Both the position numbers and the translations under genes were made by a program. From positions 93,529-157,528 of the forward strand of contig JAJQEF010000006.1 of NCBI GenBank assembly GCA_021201795.1: a DNA stretch of 64,000 nucleotides, read 5' to 3'. The notes beneath the pieces were generated by a model. That model was not told where the DNA came from. It worked only from the letters and a program-made list of their open reading frames with translations, and made no database searches. Of the stretch, positions 1 through 10,245 are shown piece after piece; within the stretch, counting starts at the first letter, position 1, and every line of letters begins with the position of its first letter. Source of the stretch: Rikenellaceae bacterium (lineage in GTDB: Bacteria; Bacteroidota; Bacteroidia; Bacteroidales; Rikenellaceae).

Positions 1-684
1 AATAATGCTGTTAAATCATTAATGGTAGTGCTTCTTTGGGGCACTACCATTATGTTTTCGTGTAACCGGGCAACTGAATCGGAAGAGACGGATCTGGATT
101 CACTTATGACGCAGATGAGTGAGAATCTGACAATGATAACTTCTGAGAATGGAAATCTTAAATACCGGTTTGAGACTCCTTTAATGGAACGTTATGAATT
201 GGCTTCCGTTCCGTTCATGGAATTCCGCAAAGGCGTAAAAGTCGAAACATATAATGATTCGACCATGAACGTAGAATCGGAATTAGTTGCGGATTATGCT
301 AAATATATCGAACCTGAAAAATTGTGGGAGGCTCGGGGAAATGTTGTCGCAAAAAATAAAGAGGGGCAGATTCTTTTAACGGAACAGTTGTTCTGGAATG
401 AAATTACAGATAAGATTTATTCCAATGTGGAATCGACCGTCCTTCAGGGGAACGACAGGATCGTGGGAACCGGATTCGAATCCGATTCAAATTTTGAAGA
501 TTTTACTTTCCGCTCCCCTAAGGGGCAGGTTGAAGTCAATGTCGAGACGAATGGAGAAGCTGCGGATTCTTTAAATAATGAAAACGCACTCTCTGATTCA
601 TTAAGCGTGAATAATATGGTTCCGGAAATCACAACAGACAGTTTGTTAATTGAGGAACTCCCAAGTATTGAACCGGAGGAATAA
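1..684 (+). CDS. lptC: LPS export protein LptC, 5' end outside window
   Basis: Probable LptC, the bitopic or lipid-anchored periplasmic protein that passes lipopolysaccharide from the LptBFG transporter to the LptA bridge. The reading frame is open from base 1. The first ATG is at 22, but the residues before it include a lysine and look like the n-region of the signal sequence, so the true start probably lies upstream of the window. A lipobox-like stretch ending in FSC (Cys at about residue 14 from the ATG at 22) suggests a lipoprotein. The body (residues 35-170) has the LptC pattern: a glycine-rich YRFETP segment, a Y-x-x-R/K-x-G phrase and a NVVAKN beta-jellyroll strand. The C-terminal 45 residues are acidic and low in complexity. 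The next genes, a CNNM protein and a SurA_N foldase, are its usual neighbours in Bacteroidales. Family call is confident; the start is not. Confidence 0.8.
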   Translation, partial: NNAVKSLMVVLLWGTTIMFSCNRATESEETDLDSLMTQMSENLTMITSENGNLKYRFETPLMERYELASVPFMEFRKGVKVETYNDSTMNVESELVADYAKYIEPEKLWEARGNVVAKNKEGQILLTEQLFWNEITDKIYSNVESTVLQGNDRIVGTGFESDSNFEDFTFRSPKGQVEVNVETNGEAADSLNNENALSDSLSVNNMVPEITTDSLLIEELPSIEPEE

Positions 685-718
685 AAAATTATATTTGTAT
701 GATTAATTATATTTCAAA

Positions 719-1984
719 ATGGTCATACCGCTTATTTTAATTGTTGTCACTTTAATTTTTTCTGCTTTTTTTTCAGGAATGGAGATCGCATTCGTTTCAT
801 CCAATAAACTTAAACTGGAAATTGATAAAAAGCAAAGTGGTTTTTTTACAAAAATAGCCAATAAATTTACTAATAATCCCGGCCAGTATATCTCTACTAT
901 TCTTGTGGGTAATAATATTGCTCTGGTTATTTATTCCATGCAAATGGCCTTTATAATAAGGTTTTTTTTGTTGAGATTTGGAATCGTCAGTGGAACTATC
1001 GTGATAGAAACTCTTGTATCTACATTAGTTATTATTTTTCTTGCCGAGTTTATCCCGAAGGCTATTGTCAGGGCTAATCCTAATTTTCACTTCAAAGCAT
1101 TTGCTCTTCCAATGCTTTTCTTTTATTATCTTTTTTATCCGATAGCTGTTTTTTCTACATTTGTCGCAACCCTTTTACTTAAAATCTTCGGACTTAAAAT
1201 AAATAAGGGGAGCACTATATCGACTTTCGATAAAATAGACCTTGCCAATTTATTGGAGCAGGCTACAGAAAGGGTTGATAATACCAACACAGGTTCCGCT
1301 TCACAGGAGAACGAAATGCGTATATTCCAGAATGCATTGGAGTTCCCCGATATTAAAGTCCGGGACTGCATGATACCGCGCGTGGATATAGATGCAATCG
1401 ATATAGAAGATGGTATTGAACAGCTTAAAAAACTCTTTATATCGACTCAGTATTCCCGTATTCCCGTATTCGAAGGAACGATGGATAATATAATCGGGTA
1501 TGTAAACAGTAAAAGTTTATTCAATCATCCGGACTCCATAAAAGAATGCATGCGGCCTATAATATTTGTTCCGGAGACTATGGAAATAGATAAATTGCTT
1601 GCGACTTTCATAAAACAGCAATCCTCCATAGCAGTCGTTATCGACGAGTTCGGTGGAACTTCGGGTATGATAACTTTAGAAGATATACTCGAGGAGATAT
1701 TCGGGGAGATCGAAGACGAACATGACGATCAAATGTTGGTGGAAAAAGATCTGGGTAACGGTGAGTTTATATTCTCTAGCCGCCTTGAAATCGATTATCT
1801 TAACGAAAAATATAATCTCGATATACCGGAGACCGACGATTACGAGACTTTGGCTGGCTATGTTATATTCAATAATAACGGACTACCGGATAGGGGAGAT
1901 ACTATTGAAATAGATAATAAATCCGTTACGATATTAAGGATGAGCTCATCCAGAATTGAACTGGTAAAGGTTAGGGTTAAATAA
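719..1984 (+). CDS. CNNM/CorC-type hemolysin-family transporter
   Basis: Integral membrane protein of the CNNM (DUF21) plus CBS pair plus CorC_HlyC architecture, a family linked to Mg2+/Co2+ efflux; 'hemolysin' is a historical label. Residues 1-150 hold three to four hydrophobic segments, with the family-typical SGMEIAF motif near residue 20 and an AEFIPK motif near residue 107. Two CBS domains span about residues 215-335 (MIPRVDIDAID opens the first, VVIDEFGG lies in the second), and a CorC_HlyC domain closes the protein. The 421 residues are full length. It begins 34 bp after lptC on the same strand and is probably cotranscribed. A second protein of this architecture (GldE, at 57.9-59.2 kb) is also in the window. 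Confidence 0.88.
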   Translation: MVIPLILIVVTLIFSAFFSGMEIAFVSSNKLKLEIDKKQSGFFTKIANKFTNNPGQYISTILVGNNIALVIYSMQMAFIIRFFLLRFGIVSGTIVIETLVSTLVIIFLAEFIPKAIVRANPNFHFKAFALPMLFFYYLFYPIAVFSTFVATLLLKIFGLKINKGSTISTFDKIDLANLLEQATERVDNTNTGSASQENEMRIFQNALEFPDIKVRDCMIPRVDIDAIDIEDGIEQLKKLFISTQYSRIPVFEGTMDNIIGYVNSKSLFNHPDSIKECMRPIIFVPETMEIDKLLATFIKQQSSIAVVIDEFGGTSGMITLEDILEEIFGEIEDEHDDQMLVEKDLGNGEFIFSSRLEIDYLNEKYNLDIPETDDYETLAGYVIFNNNGLPDRGDTIEIDNKSVTILRMSSSRIELVKVRVK

Positions 1985-1995
1985 ATAACGGTACA

Positions 1996-2028
1996 TTGTT
2001 TTAATTTCGGAACAATTTTGTATCTTCG
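1996..2028 (+). promoter_or_regulatory. putative Bacteroidota promoter for the SurA_N foldase gene
   Basis: TTGTT at 1996-2000 and TATCTTCG at 2021-2028 resemble the -33 TTTG and -7 TAnnTTTG elements of the Bacteroidota primary sigma factor. The spacing is slightly long and the -7 box has one mismatch. It lies 52 bp before the start codon. Confidence 0.4.
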
Positions 2029-2080
2029 ACCCTCGAAAGTATTGTAAAATTATAAACATAAATAAATTACAGATAGTATA

Positions 2081-4135
2081 ATGGCTACACTCAACACTCT
2101 ACGTACAAAAGGCGGTATCATCGTCACGATTGTTATCGGTATTGCTTTATTGGCTTTTTTATTGGGGGACCTTACCGGCAACGGTTCCGTCTTCAGTTCC
2201 AAAGTTAAAGTCGGAAAAATAAACGGCAAGGATATTTCATACATGGAGCTTTACGATGAGATCGAGTATCTTACGAATATACAGAAAATTATAAGCGGGT
2301 CCGAGAATTCGCAACAACAGGAAATGATCAGGGATATTTCCTGGGAAGAAATTAAAAGATCTCATATAATTTATCCCGGTTTGGAAGAGCTTGGTATTAC
2401 CGTTTCAGAAGATGAAATGTTCGATATGGTCTATGGTAATAATATATCGCCGGTACTTACAAGCTTCGGTTTTTTTAATAATCAGCAAACAGGAATGTTC
2501 GATAAATCCCTTTTGAAAAATTTCGTCTCTAACCTTGGTATGGACAATACCGGACAGATGAGGACCATTTGGGAATATATGCAGGGTGAAATAAGAAAGG
2601 ATGCCGTGTTATCCAAATATATGGTTTTAGTTAAAAATATGGCTTATGTCACCGAAATTGAAGCTAATTTTAATCAGAACCTCACAAATAATAATTACGA
2701 TGCTAAATATGTTTCTATAAATTACGAAACAGTAGCGGATTCCTTGGCGACGGTATCTAATTCTGAAGTGAAAAAATATTATGATGAAAATATCCGTAAA
2801 TATCGCCAGACTGCTTCGCGTGATATTGAATATGTTATTTTCGATGTAAAACCATCACTAAGCGATTACGAAGAAGCAAAAGAATATTTTTATACTCTTT
2901 ACGATGAATTCGTTGCAACGGATAATGTAAGACAATTCGTTACTTTAAATTCACAATCTTCCTTCGATGAAGGGTATTATTCTGAAGCGCAGTTCCCTGT
3001 TGAAATCTCGGAATTCGTATTTTCTGACAATAATAAAGGCGTGTACGGTCCCGAGTTGATTGATGACGTATATAGAATGCTAAGGGTAAGTGAATTGAAG
3101 AATATTCCCGATTCTTTGGGTATCAGACAGATAGTGATTTCTCCATTCGATACTGCTTTAGCGGATAGTCTTGAAACTGCCCTTAACGGAGGAGCCGACT
3201 TTAATGTTGCCGCATTCCAGCACTCTCTAAATCAAGGAAGTGCAGATATGGGAACCATCCCGACAATATTTATACCGTCTCAAATACTGGATCCTATTCT
3301 TGAAACTCCTGAAGGCAAAATAACACGTGTTGATACTCCTAACGGAATAATGCTGTTGGATGTTTACAAACGCGGAAGAAATGAACTTAGGGCGCAGGTA
3401 GGAACAGTCACCATGGAAGTTGTACCAAGCTCTGCAACTCAACAGGATGTATACAGTAAAGCAAGTACTTTCTATACTAAAGTAGGCGGTTCCCCAGAAA
3501 AATTCAATACCGCTGTTGATGAGGAAAATCTTAACAAACGAGTTGTAAGAATTTCTAAGGATGATAGTAATATAAACGGATTGACCGACAGTAAAGAAAT
3601 TGTAAGATGGGCCTTTAATGCAAAAGTGAAAGATGTATCAGGCATCATGGAGTCTAATGGAGACTACGTGATTGCTGTATTGAAGGAAGCGAGGGAAAAA
3701 GGTTATGCTCCGGTTGAACAGGTGCGCGGCGAGATTGCAACAGAACTCAGAAAACAGAAAAAGGCGGATATTATTTCCTCTAAACTAGCAGGCAGCTCTT
3801 TGGAAAAAGCCGCTGCGGACCATAAAACTTCTGTAGAAGAGATTGTTGGACTTAATTTTAACACTTACTATGTTCCTGGAATAGGTATGGATATGAAACT
3901 TATAGGTACCGTTGCGGTCGGGCTTGAATTAAATAAAGTTTCAAAACCTGTTCAGGGGGTTCAGGCTGTTTATTTAGTGGAAGTTGTTTCAGAAGAAACA
4001 TCCTCGGAAACTATCAGTGTAGTTTCCGATAAAGCCAGAATCGAGGCATCTAAAGTCAATGATGTTGAAAACAGACTTACCGATGCTTTATATGAATTGG
4101 CTGATATCGAGGATTACCGTGTAAAATATTTCTAA
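2081..4135 (+). CDS. SurA_N/PpiD-like membrane-anchored peptidylprolyl isomerase
   Basis: Periplasmic folding factor of the PpiD/SurA type (684 aa). A single transmembrane segment at about residues 12-31 (GGIIVTIVIGIALLAFLLGD) anchors it in the inner membrane. The next ~200 residues are the SurA_N chaperone part. A parvulin-like domain (about residues 345-435) begins at DSLGIRQIVIS and contains the PEGKI and LDVYKRG strands. A second parvulin-like region and a tail ending in YRVKYF follow. It should assist outer-membrane and periplasmic protein folding. It follows lptC and the CNNM gene, an order typical of Bacteroidales, and is closed by a strong terminator at 4157. The name ppiD is used only loosely in this phylum, so I leave the symbol blank. 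Confidence 0.85.
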   Translation: MATLNTLRTKGGIIVTIVIGIALLAFLLGDLTGNGSVFSSKVKVGKINGKDISYMELYDEIEYLTNIQKIISGSENSQQQEMIRDISWEEIKRSHIIYPGLEELGITVSEDEMFDMVYGNNISPVLTSFGFFNNQQTGMFDKSLLKNFVSNLGMDNTGQMRTIWEYMQGEIRKDAVLSKYMVLVKNMAYVTEIEANFNQNLTNNNYDAKYVSINYETVADSLATVSNSEVKKYYDENIRKYRQTASRDIEYVIFDVKPSLSDYEEAKEYFYTLYDEFVATDNVRQFVTLNSQSSFDEGYYSEAQFPVEISEFVFSDNNKGVYGPELIDDVYRMLRVSELKNIPDSLGIRQIVISPFDTALADSLETALNGGADFNVAAFQHSLNQGSADMGTIPTIFIPSQILDPILETPEGKITRVDTPNGIMLLDVYKRGRNELRAQVGTVTMEVVPSSATQQDVYSKASTFYTKVGGSPEKFNTAVDEENLNKRVVRISKDDSNINGLTDSKEIVRWAFNAKVKDVSGIMESNGDYVIAVLKEAREKGYAPVEQVRGEIATELRKQKKADIISSKLAGSSLEKAAADHKTSVEEIVGLNFNTYYVPGIGMDMKLIGTVAVGLELNKVSKPVQGVQAVYLVEVVSEETSSETISVVSDKARIEASKVNDVENRLTDALYELADIEDYRVKYF

Positions 4136-4156
4136 AAAATAATTTTATCATAATTT

Positions 4157-4197
4157 CGGAGAGATGATTGTAACTAATATAACATCTCTCCGTTTTT
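4157..4197 (+). terminator. rho-independent terminator
   Basis: Perfect 10-bp stem CGGAGAGATG / CATCTCTCCG (4157-4166 with 4183-4192), a 16-nt loop, then TTTTT. It ends the lptC - CNNM - foldase unit and lies just before hflX. Confidence 0.9.
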
Positions 4198-4207
4198 AAT
4201 TATAGTA

Positions 4208-5389
4208 ATGGGTGATATTTCAATTCAGGAAACAGCAATACTTATTGCTGTAATAAAAGACAAATCGGAAGAAAATCAGGTTTACGAGTATCTTGACGAA
4301 CTTGAATTTCTTGCTGAAACAGCAGGTGCTAAAACGCTTAAACGTTTTACGCAGAGGCTCGCACATCCTAATTCCAGAACTTTTATAGGTAAAGGTAAAC
4401 TGGACGAGATTATAGAATTCGTGAAAATTAATGAAGTAGATACTGCTATTTTCGACGATGAACTTACTCCTTCCCAATTAAGAAATCTTGAAAAAGAGAT
4501 GGAATGTAAGGTTCTCGACCGCACTAATCTAATTCTGGATATTTTCGCACAGCGTGCTACAACCGCTTATGCAAAAACACAAGTGGAGTTAGCTCAATAC
4601 GAATATTTGCTTCCGAGGCTTACTGGTATGTGGACCCATCTTGAGCGTCAGCGCGGAGGTATCGGAATGCGTGGACCGGGTGAACGCGAGATCGAAACGG
4701 ACCGTCGTATTATAAGGGACAAAATTAGCCGTCTCAAAGATCAGTTGAAAAAGATCGACAGGCAAATGGCATCACAAAGAAGCAATCGCGGAAGTTTGGT
4801 GAGGGTGGCCTTAGTGGGATATACTAATGTTGGAAAATCCACTATTATGAATCTTTTGAGTAAAAGCGAAGTGTTCGCGGAAAATAAACTTTTTGCCACT
4901 CTCGATACCACGGTAAAAAAGGTTGTGCTGGAAAATATTCCATTTCTCTTATCCGATACAGTGGGTTTTATCCGTAAACTGCCTCACCAGCTCGTTGAAT
5001 CGTTTAAGTCGACTCTCGATGAAGTCCGCGAAGCAGATCTTTTACTGCATGTTGTAGATATTTCGCATCCTGCATTCGAAGATCAGTTAAATGTAGTAAA
5101 GGAAACTTTGGCAGAAATAGGAGCTGGAGATAAACCGGTATATCTCGTTTTTAATAAAATAGACAACTATCAGTTTATAAAAAAGGATGAGGACGATCTG
5201 ACCCCTGCTACAAAGGAAAACATGTCGCTGGATGAACTTAAAAAAAGCTGGATAGCAAAAGCTAATACTCCATGTATATTCATTTCTGCAAAAGAACGTA
5301 TAAATATAGACAAGTTAAGAAATGATTTATACAAAATGGTAAGTGAGATTCACTGTGGGAGATATCCTTTCTATAATTTTTTATATTAA
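4208..5389 (+). CDS. hflX: GTPase HflX, ribosome-associated
   Basis: HflX splits or rescues 70S ribosomes under stress in a GTP-dependent way. The 393-aa protein has the N-terminal HflX domain, the glycine-rich GGIGMRGPGE segment (about residues 154-163) with the following ETDRR helix, then a G domain: P-loop GYTNVGKST near residues 204-212, the LFATLDTT switch I, DTVGF for G3 and NKID for G4. All GTPase motifs are intact. It starts 11 bp after the T-tract of the preceding terminator, so it likely has its own promoter or relies on readthrough. Its stop codon overlaps the start of the next gene by one base (TAATG), indicating translational coupling with the ThiF/MoeB-like gene. Confidence 0.95.
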   Translation: MGDISIQETAILIAVIKDKSEENQVYEYLDELEFLAETAGAKTLKRFTQRLAHPNSRTFIGKGKLDEIIEFVKINEVDTAIFDDELTPSQLRNLEKEMECKVLDRTNLILDIFAQRATTAYAKTQVELAQYEYLLPRLTGMWTHLERQRGGIGMRGPGEREIETDRRIIRDKISRLKDQLKKIDRQMASQRSNRGSLVRVALVGYTNVGKSTIMNLLSKSEVFAENKLFATLDTTVKKVVLENIPFLLSDTVGFIRKLPHQLVESFKSTLDEVREADLLLHVVDISHPAFEDQLNVVKETLAEIGAGDKPVYLVFNKIDNYQFIKKDEDDLTPATKENMSLDELKKSWIAKANTPCIFISAKERINIDKLRNDLYKMVSEIHCGRYPFYNFLY

Positions 5390-6090
5390 TGATTCGAAAT
5401 AAGAAACGATATGAACGTAATATGATCGTTCCTGAATTTGGTATGGAAGGTCAGGAAAAATTATTTACCTCCAAAGTTCTGGTAGTCGGTGCCGGAGGCC
5501 TCGGATCGGCAGTTCTTTCATATCTTGCAGCGTCCGGAATAGGAACGATAGGAATAGTCGAATTCGACAGTGTGGATATAACCAACCTGCAGCGGCAAGT
5601 GTTATATTCATTCAGGGATGTTGATTCATCGAAGATTGATACCGCTTTAGACAAGCTATCGAATCAAAACCCTGAGATTAATTTTGAATTATACCCTGTC
5701 AGGCTTAGTGAAGAGAATATAAACCTTATCATTGAAAAATTCGATGTCGTGGTCGATTGTACTGATAATTACAAAACGAGATATATAATAGACGAATCTT
5801 GTGAGAATTACGGCATTCCTATGGTCTACGGTACTGCACAGGGATTTACGGGGCAGATTTCTGTCTTCGATTATAAAGATGGGAACTCATACAGAAATTT
5901 ATATCCATGCGAAGATCTCGAAAAAGACAAAGAAACGGTTGGGGTTATTTCACCGGTTCCTGGAATCATCGGAAGCATGCAGGCAATGGAAGTTATCAAA
6001 CTCCTAACCGGGATGGGTGAGTCTTTGACAGGTAAACTCGTGACGGCAGATTGGTATACAATGGATATTAAAATTTTTAATATAAAATAA
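5389..6090 (+). CDS. ThiF/MoeB/HesA-family E1-like adenylyltransferase
   Basis: A 233-aa Rossmann-fold enzyme of the family that adenylates the C-terminal Gly-Gly of a ubiquitin-like sulfur carrier such as ThiS or MoaD. Visible are the nucleotide-binding VVGAGGLGS loop (about residues 32-40), DITNLQRQVLY, and the VDCTDNYKTRY motif around the conserved Asp. The two CxxC pairs that hold structural zinc in E. coli MoeB and ThiF are not visible; only isolated cysteines remain. No thiS, moaD or molybdopterin genes lie nearby. The substrate therefore cannot be assigned. It overlaps hflX by one base and probably forms an operon with it. Confidence 0.82.
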   Translation: MIRNKKRYERNMIVPEFGMEGQEKLFTSKVLVVGAGGLGSAVLSYLAASGIGTIGIVEFDSVDITNLQRQVLYSFRDVDSSKIDTALDKLSNQNPEINFELYPVRLSEENINLIIEKFDVVVDCTDNYKTRYIIDESCENYGIPMVYGTAQGFTGQISVFDYKDGNSYRNLYPCEDLEKDKETVGVISPVPGIIGSMQAMEVIKLLTGMGESLTGKLVTADWYTMDIKIFNIK

Positions 6091-6125
6091 TTTTATTTAA
6101 TTTTCGTAAAATTTATATTAGATAT

Positions 6126-6779
6126 ATGGCACAAATTTATAATAGCGACAGGTATAATACACCTATCGGTGAATTAGTTATTACTCCTATTGCCCACGGC
6201 TCCATAATTCTGGAATTTGATGAAAAAATTATTCATGTGGATCCTTATAGTGTAGTTGCCGATTATTCCGCACTACCGGATGCAGATATGATACTTATGA
6301 CACATGATCATTATGACCATCTGGACAAGCCTGCGTTGGATAAAATAATGAAAGAGGATACACATATAATCTCTACTGAAAAAACTGCCGAAACATTGCC
6401 GGGAATAGAGGTTCTGAAAAACGGTGATTCCACCGAATGGCACGGCATAAATATTAAAGCGGTTCCGGCATATAATATAAAAAGGGAATATGAACCCGGA
6501 AAAGTTTATCATCCCAAGGGAGATGGCAACGGATACATATTAAGTTTCGGGAATTTCGACGTCTATATTGCAGGAGATACCGAGAATGTGCCCGAGCTGT
6601 CCCTGATTAAAAACCCTGATATTGCCTTCCTTCCGCAGATGCTTCCTTTTACCATGGATGAAGATGAAATGATCGAAGCAGCTAAGGTGATAAACCCTAA
6701 AATTTTATATCCATATCATTATAGTAAGATCGATAAAGACGAAATCCAGCGAAAATTACCCGGAATCGTGGTTAAATAA
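6126..6779 (+). CDS. MBL-fold metal-dependent hydrolase, UlaG-like
   Basis: A 217-aa single-domain metallo-beta-lactamase-fold protein. The zinc-binding THDHYDHLD motif sits at residues 59-67 (H60, H62, D64, H65). An AGDTE motif (about residue 150) supplies the third-site Asp and a late PYHY supplies the last His, so both metal sites look complete. The closest general type is the UlaG-like/COG2220 group, whose members include lactonases and phosphodiesterases; the substrate cannot be told. It begins 35 bp after the ThiF-like gene on the same strand. A 67-bp AT-rich gap separates it from the arabinose operon. Confidence 0.8.
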   Translation: MAQIYNSDRYNTPIGELVITPIAHGSIILEFDEKIIHVDPYSVVADYSALPDADMILMTHDHYDHLDKPALDKIMKEDTHIISTEKTAETLPGIEVLKNGDSTEWHGINIKAVPAYNIKREYEPGKVYHPKGDGNGYILSFGNFDVYIAGDTENVPELSLIKNPDIAFLPQMLPFTMDEDEMIEAAKVINPKILYPYHYSKIDKDEIQRKLPGIVVK

Positions 6780-6846
6780 TTTTTAGATTTCATTTTTATT
6801 TATTATTTTTAAAAAAAATTAATAAGTATTATCTAACTAATTTATT

Positions 6847-8343
6847 ATGAAACTGAATGATAAGGAAATCTGGTTCGTAACCGGAAGTCAATACCTGTAT
6901 GGTGAAGAAACTCTTTTACAGGTAGCTGAAGACTCTAAAAAAATTGTTGAAGGGTTAAATAAATCCGAGAATATTCCACTTAACATAGTTGTAAAACCTA
7001 CTGTAAAAACATCGGAAGATGCTTACAGCATTATGCTTGCAGCAAACTCTGACAGAAAATGCGTTGGCGTCATCACTTGGATGCACACTTTTTCCCCTGC
7101 AAAAATGTGGATAGGCGGACTTAAAACACTTCAAAAACCGCTTTTACATCTTCATACCCAATATAACCGCGAGATTCCATGGGACGAGATCGATATGGAT
7201 TTCATGAACCTTAACCAGTCTGCGCATGGCGACCGTGAATTCGGACATATCATCAGCAGAATGAGATATAAAGTTAAAGTGGTAGTAGGTTACTGGCAGG
7301 ATACTGACGTACAGGAAAAAATTTCCGTATGGATGCGTGTGGCTAATGCCTGGGATGACTCCCGCGACATGAAAATTGCACGTTTCGGAGATAACATGAA
7401 TAATGTTGCTGTTACGGATGGAGATAAAGTAGAAGCGGAACTTCAACTCGGTTATCATGTCGATTATTATCCTATCGGCGATCTTGTTGAATATATCGAT
7501 GCGGTAACGGAAGAACAGATTAAAGAGCAACTCAAAGTTTACGATACTTTATATGATGTAGCGCCTAATGCACAGGAAGGAGGTAAAGACAGGGTTTCTG
7601 TTGTAGAAGCTGCAAGACAGGAAGTCGGAATAAGGAAATTCCTTGAAGAAAGAAACGTCAAGGCATTTACAACAAACTTCGATGCCTTGCACGGAATGCA
7701 CCAACTACCGGGTCTGGGAAGCCAGAGGCTTATGGCGGACGGATATGGATTCGGTGGTGAAGGCGACTGGAAGACTGCTGCCCTTGTCCGTACTATGAAA
7801 GTTATGGCGGAAGGACTGAATGGAGGAACTTCTTTCATGGAAGATTACACATATCACATGACTCCGGGCAATATGTCTGCATTACAGGCTCATATGCTTG
7901 AAGTGTGTCCCTCTATAGCTTCAGCTAAACCTAAACTTGAAGTGCATCCTTTGGGAATCGGAGGTAAAGCTGATCCTGCGAGGCTCGTGTTCAACACTCC
8001 CAAAGGAGACGGTATCGCTGCGACAATAGTCGATATGGGCAACCGGTTCCGAATGATCGTAAACGATGTGAAAGTTATCGATATTGAGAAACCTATGCCG
8101 AAACTTCCGGTTGCAAACGCATTGTGGATACCTATGCCTGACCTGCAGATAGGTGCACAAGCCTGGATCCTTGCCGGAGGAACGCATCACACAGGATTCT
8201 CTATGGCTCTTACTAAAGAATATATGGAAGATTACGCAGAGATAGCAGGAATCGAAATGCTTGTGATCGATAAAGACACGAAAATCCGGGATTTCAAATG
8301 CGAAATGCGTGCTAACGAAGTTTATTACATGCTAAACAAATAA
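6847..8343 (+). CDS. araA: L-arabinose isomerase
   Basis: Converts L-arabinose to L-ribulose, the first step of arabinose catabolism. The 498-aa sequence is full length and starts with the diagnostic EIWFVTGSQYLYGEE. The VGVITWMHTFSPAKMWI segment (residues ~78-95), FGGEGDWKTAALVR (~302-316) and WILAGGTHHTGFS (~439-452) carry the conserved Glu and His metal ligands. It is first of four co-oriented genes araA - symporter - araD - araB with short gaps. No regulator of the AraR type is seen in the window. I found no clear operator in the AT-rich leader 6780-6846. Confidence 0.97.
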   Translation: MKLNDKEIWFVTGSQYLYGEETLLQVAEDSKKIVEGLNKSENIPLNIVVKPTVKTSEDAYSIMLAANSDRKCVGVITWMHTFSPAKMWIGGLKTLQKPLLHLHTQYNREIPWDEIDMDFMNLNQSAHGDREFGHIISRMRYKVKVVVGYWQDTDVQEKISVWMRVANAWDDSRDMKIARFGDNMNNVAVTDGDKVEAELQLGYHVDYYPIGDLVEYIDAVTEEQIKEQLKVYDTLYDVAPNAQEGGKDRVSVVEAARQEVGIRKFLEERNVKAFTTNFDALHGMHQLPGLGSQRLMADGYGFGGEGDWKTAALVRTMKVMAEGLNGGTSFMEDYTYHMTPGNMSALQAHMLEVCPSIASAKPKLEVHPLGIGGKADPARLVFNTPKGDGIAATIVDMGNRFRMIVNDVKVIDIEKPMPKLPVANALWIPMPDLQIGAQAWILAGGTHHTGFSMALTKEYMEDYAEIAGIEMLVIDKDTKIRDFKCEMRANEVYYMLNK

Positions 8344-8372
8344 AAAATATTTTACTAACTAATTAAAAACTT

Positions 8373-10244
8373 ATGAATGCAGGTTTTACGGTCATTGACT
8401 ACGTAATCTTTACTGTCTACGCGATTATAATCGTAGGCTTGGGATTATGGTTGTCAAGAACTAAAAAAGGAGAAGAAAAAACTTCTTCCGAATATTTCCT
8501 CGCCAGCCGTTCGCTTACATGGTGGGCTATCGGTGCTTCTCTGATCGCAGCGAATATCTCCGCTGAACACTTTATCGGTATGTCTGGATCCGGTTTCCGT
8601 ATCGGATTAGGTATTGCAGCTTATGAATGGATCGCAGCAATCGTATTGATTTTTGTTGCTAAATACATTCTACCTGTAATGCTTAAGAAAAAGATTTACA
8701 CAATGCCTCAACTCCTTAACGAGCGTTATGGACACGGTGTAAGTCTTGCGTTTTCTATCTTCTGGCTATTCCTTTATATTTTCGTGAATCTTACTTCTGT
8801 TGCATGGCTCGGAGCTCTTGCTATGAATCAGATCATGGGAGTGCCGGTAATGCAGGGAGTACTGATTCTGATGGCGTTTGCAGGAGTATATTCGATTTAT
8901 GGCGGTCTGAAAGCCGTAGCATGGACCGATGTTATCCAGGTAGTGTTCCTTATCGGTGGCGGACTTATAACTGCATATTTCGCACTGACTGCGGTATCGG
9001 ATACTAACAGCGCTATCGACGGTTTCAGAGTTGTATTCAATACTATTAAAGAAACTCCGGGCGACGTTCATTTTAAAATGGTTATTCCTGACGGTACTTT
9101 AGTTACCGATTCTGCTACAGGTGAGAAATTCAATATATTCCAAGACCTTCCGGGACTTGCTCTTATATTCGGTGCTATCTGGCTTACTAATATAGGCTAC
9201 TGGGGATTCAACCAGTATATTATCCAGAAAGGTCTCGCGGCTAAAAACCTTCATGAAGCTAAGAAGGGTCTTATTTTCGCAGGTTATCTTAAGATACTAA
9301 TTCCTATCATAGTTATTGTTCCGGGAATAACTGCATACGTTCTGTTTAACAATCCCGAACTTGCTCATAAAGCAACTGGGCTTGCCGGAGATATCAGCAA
9401 AGCGGATGATGCTTATCCTTGGTTGTTAAGGAATTTTGCTCCTGTCGGTATTAAAGGTCTTGCATTTGCTGCGCTTGTTGCCGCTATCGTATCTTCACTT
9501 GCGTCTATGCTCAACAGTACCTCGACTATCTTTACTATGGATATTTACAAGACTGTAATCAATAAGAATGCTTCTGAAAAACAGTTGGTAAGAGTAGGAC
9601 GTATAATTGCTTTATTGTCTCTTGTTATCGCAACTATTGCAGCTAAACCTCTTCTCGGAGGACTCGATCAGGCGTTCCAATACATACAGGAGTATTCGGG
9701 ATATATTTATCCGGGTGTCTGTGTAGTGTTCGGTATGGCTATTTTCTGGAAACGTGCTACGAACAAGGCTGCATTATGGACTGCTATCGCGACAATTCCT
9801 GCCGGTATAGTATTCAAACTTATGTACCCTGATATGGGATTCCTTCTCCGTATGGGATATGTATTTATAGTTCTTATAGCAATCGCTGTAACTATTTCTC
9901 TTCTCGATAAAAAACATATGGTTAAAAGCGAAAACGAAAGTGCCGCTAACAAGAAACATCTTCTTACAGGTGCATATACTTCATTCGTGTTTGCCGGCAT
10001 AGCTCTGATCTGCGGACTTATTTACTCAGGTAAATATACTAACCTTGCATTCGAAGCAATATATATGCTTGCTGCAATGTTTGCATTTATAGGTATAATG
10101 CTTTACTCCAATGCTAAGAGTCAGTACAAAGATCCTAAATCTTACGATTACGAACCTGAATTGTTCAAACTGAACGGAGGTCTTATCATAGGATCGATAG
10201 GTATAGTAGTTATTCTTATCGCACTTTACGCATATTTCTGGTAG
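8373..10244 (+). CDS. sodium/sugar symporter (SSS family), probable arabinose importer
   Basis: Membrane protein of the solute:sodium symporter family (SGLT/vSGLT type), 623 aa with about 14 hydrophobic segments. The N-terminal part has the family's [14 protein letters not shown] and [14 protein letters not shown] signatures, and the middle has [17 protein letters not shown]. Its place inside the arabinose operon, between araA (30 bp upstream) and araD (1 bp downstream), is the reason for proposing L-arabinose as the substrate; the sequence alone shows only the SGLT-like group. Expected in the cytoplasmic membrane. Confidence 0.88.
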   Translation: MNAGFTVIDYVIFTVYAIIIVGLGLWLSRTKKGEEKTSSEYFLASRSLTWWAIGASLIAANISAEHFIGMSGSGFRIGLGIAAYEWIAAIVLIFVAKYILPVMLKKKIYTMPQLLNERYGHGVSLAFSIFWLFLYIFVNLTSVAWLGALAMNQIMGVPVMQGVLILMAFAGVYSIYGGLKAVAWTDVIQVVFLIGGGLITAYFALTAVSDTNSAIDGFRVVFNTIKETPGDVHFKMVIPDGTLVTDSATGEKFNIFQDLPGLALIFGAIWLTNIGYWGFNQYIIQKGLAAKNLHEAKKGLIFAGYLKILIPIIVIVPGITAYVLFNNPELAHKATGLAGDISKADDAYPWLLRNFAPVGIKGLAFAALVAAIVSSLASMLNSTSTIFTMDIYKTVINKNASEKQLVRVGRIIALLSLVIATIAAKPLLGGLDQAFQYIQEYSGYIYPGVCVVFGMAIFWKRATNKAALWTAIATIPAGIVFKLMYPDMGFLLRMGYVFIVLIAIAVTISLLDKKHMVKSENESAANKKHLLTGAYTSFVFAGIALICGLIYSGKYTNLAFEAIYMLAAMFAFIGIMLYSNAKSQYKDPKSYDYEPELFKLNGGLIIGSIGIVVILIALYAYFW

Positions 10245-10245
10245 A

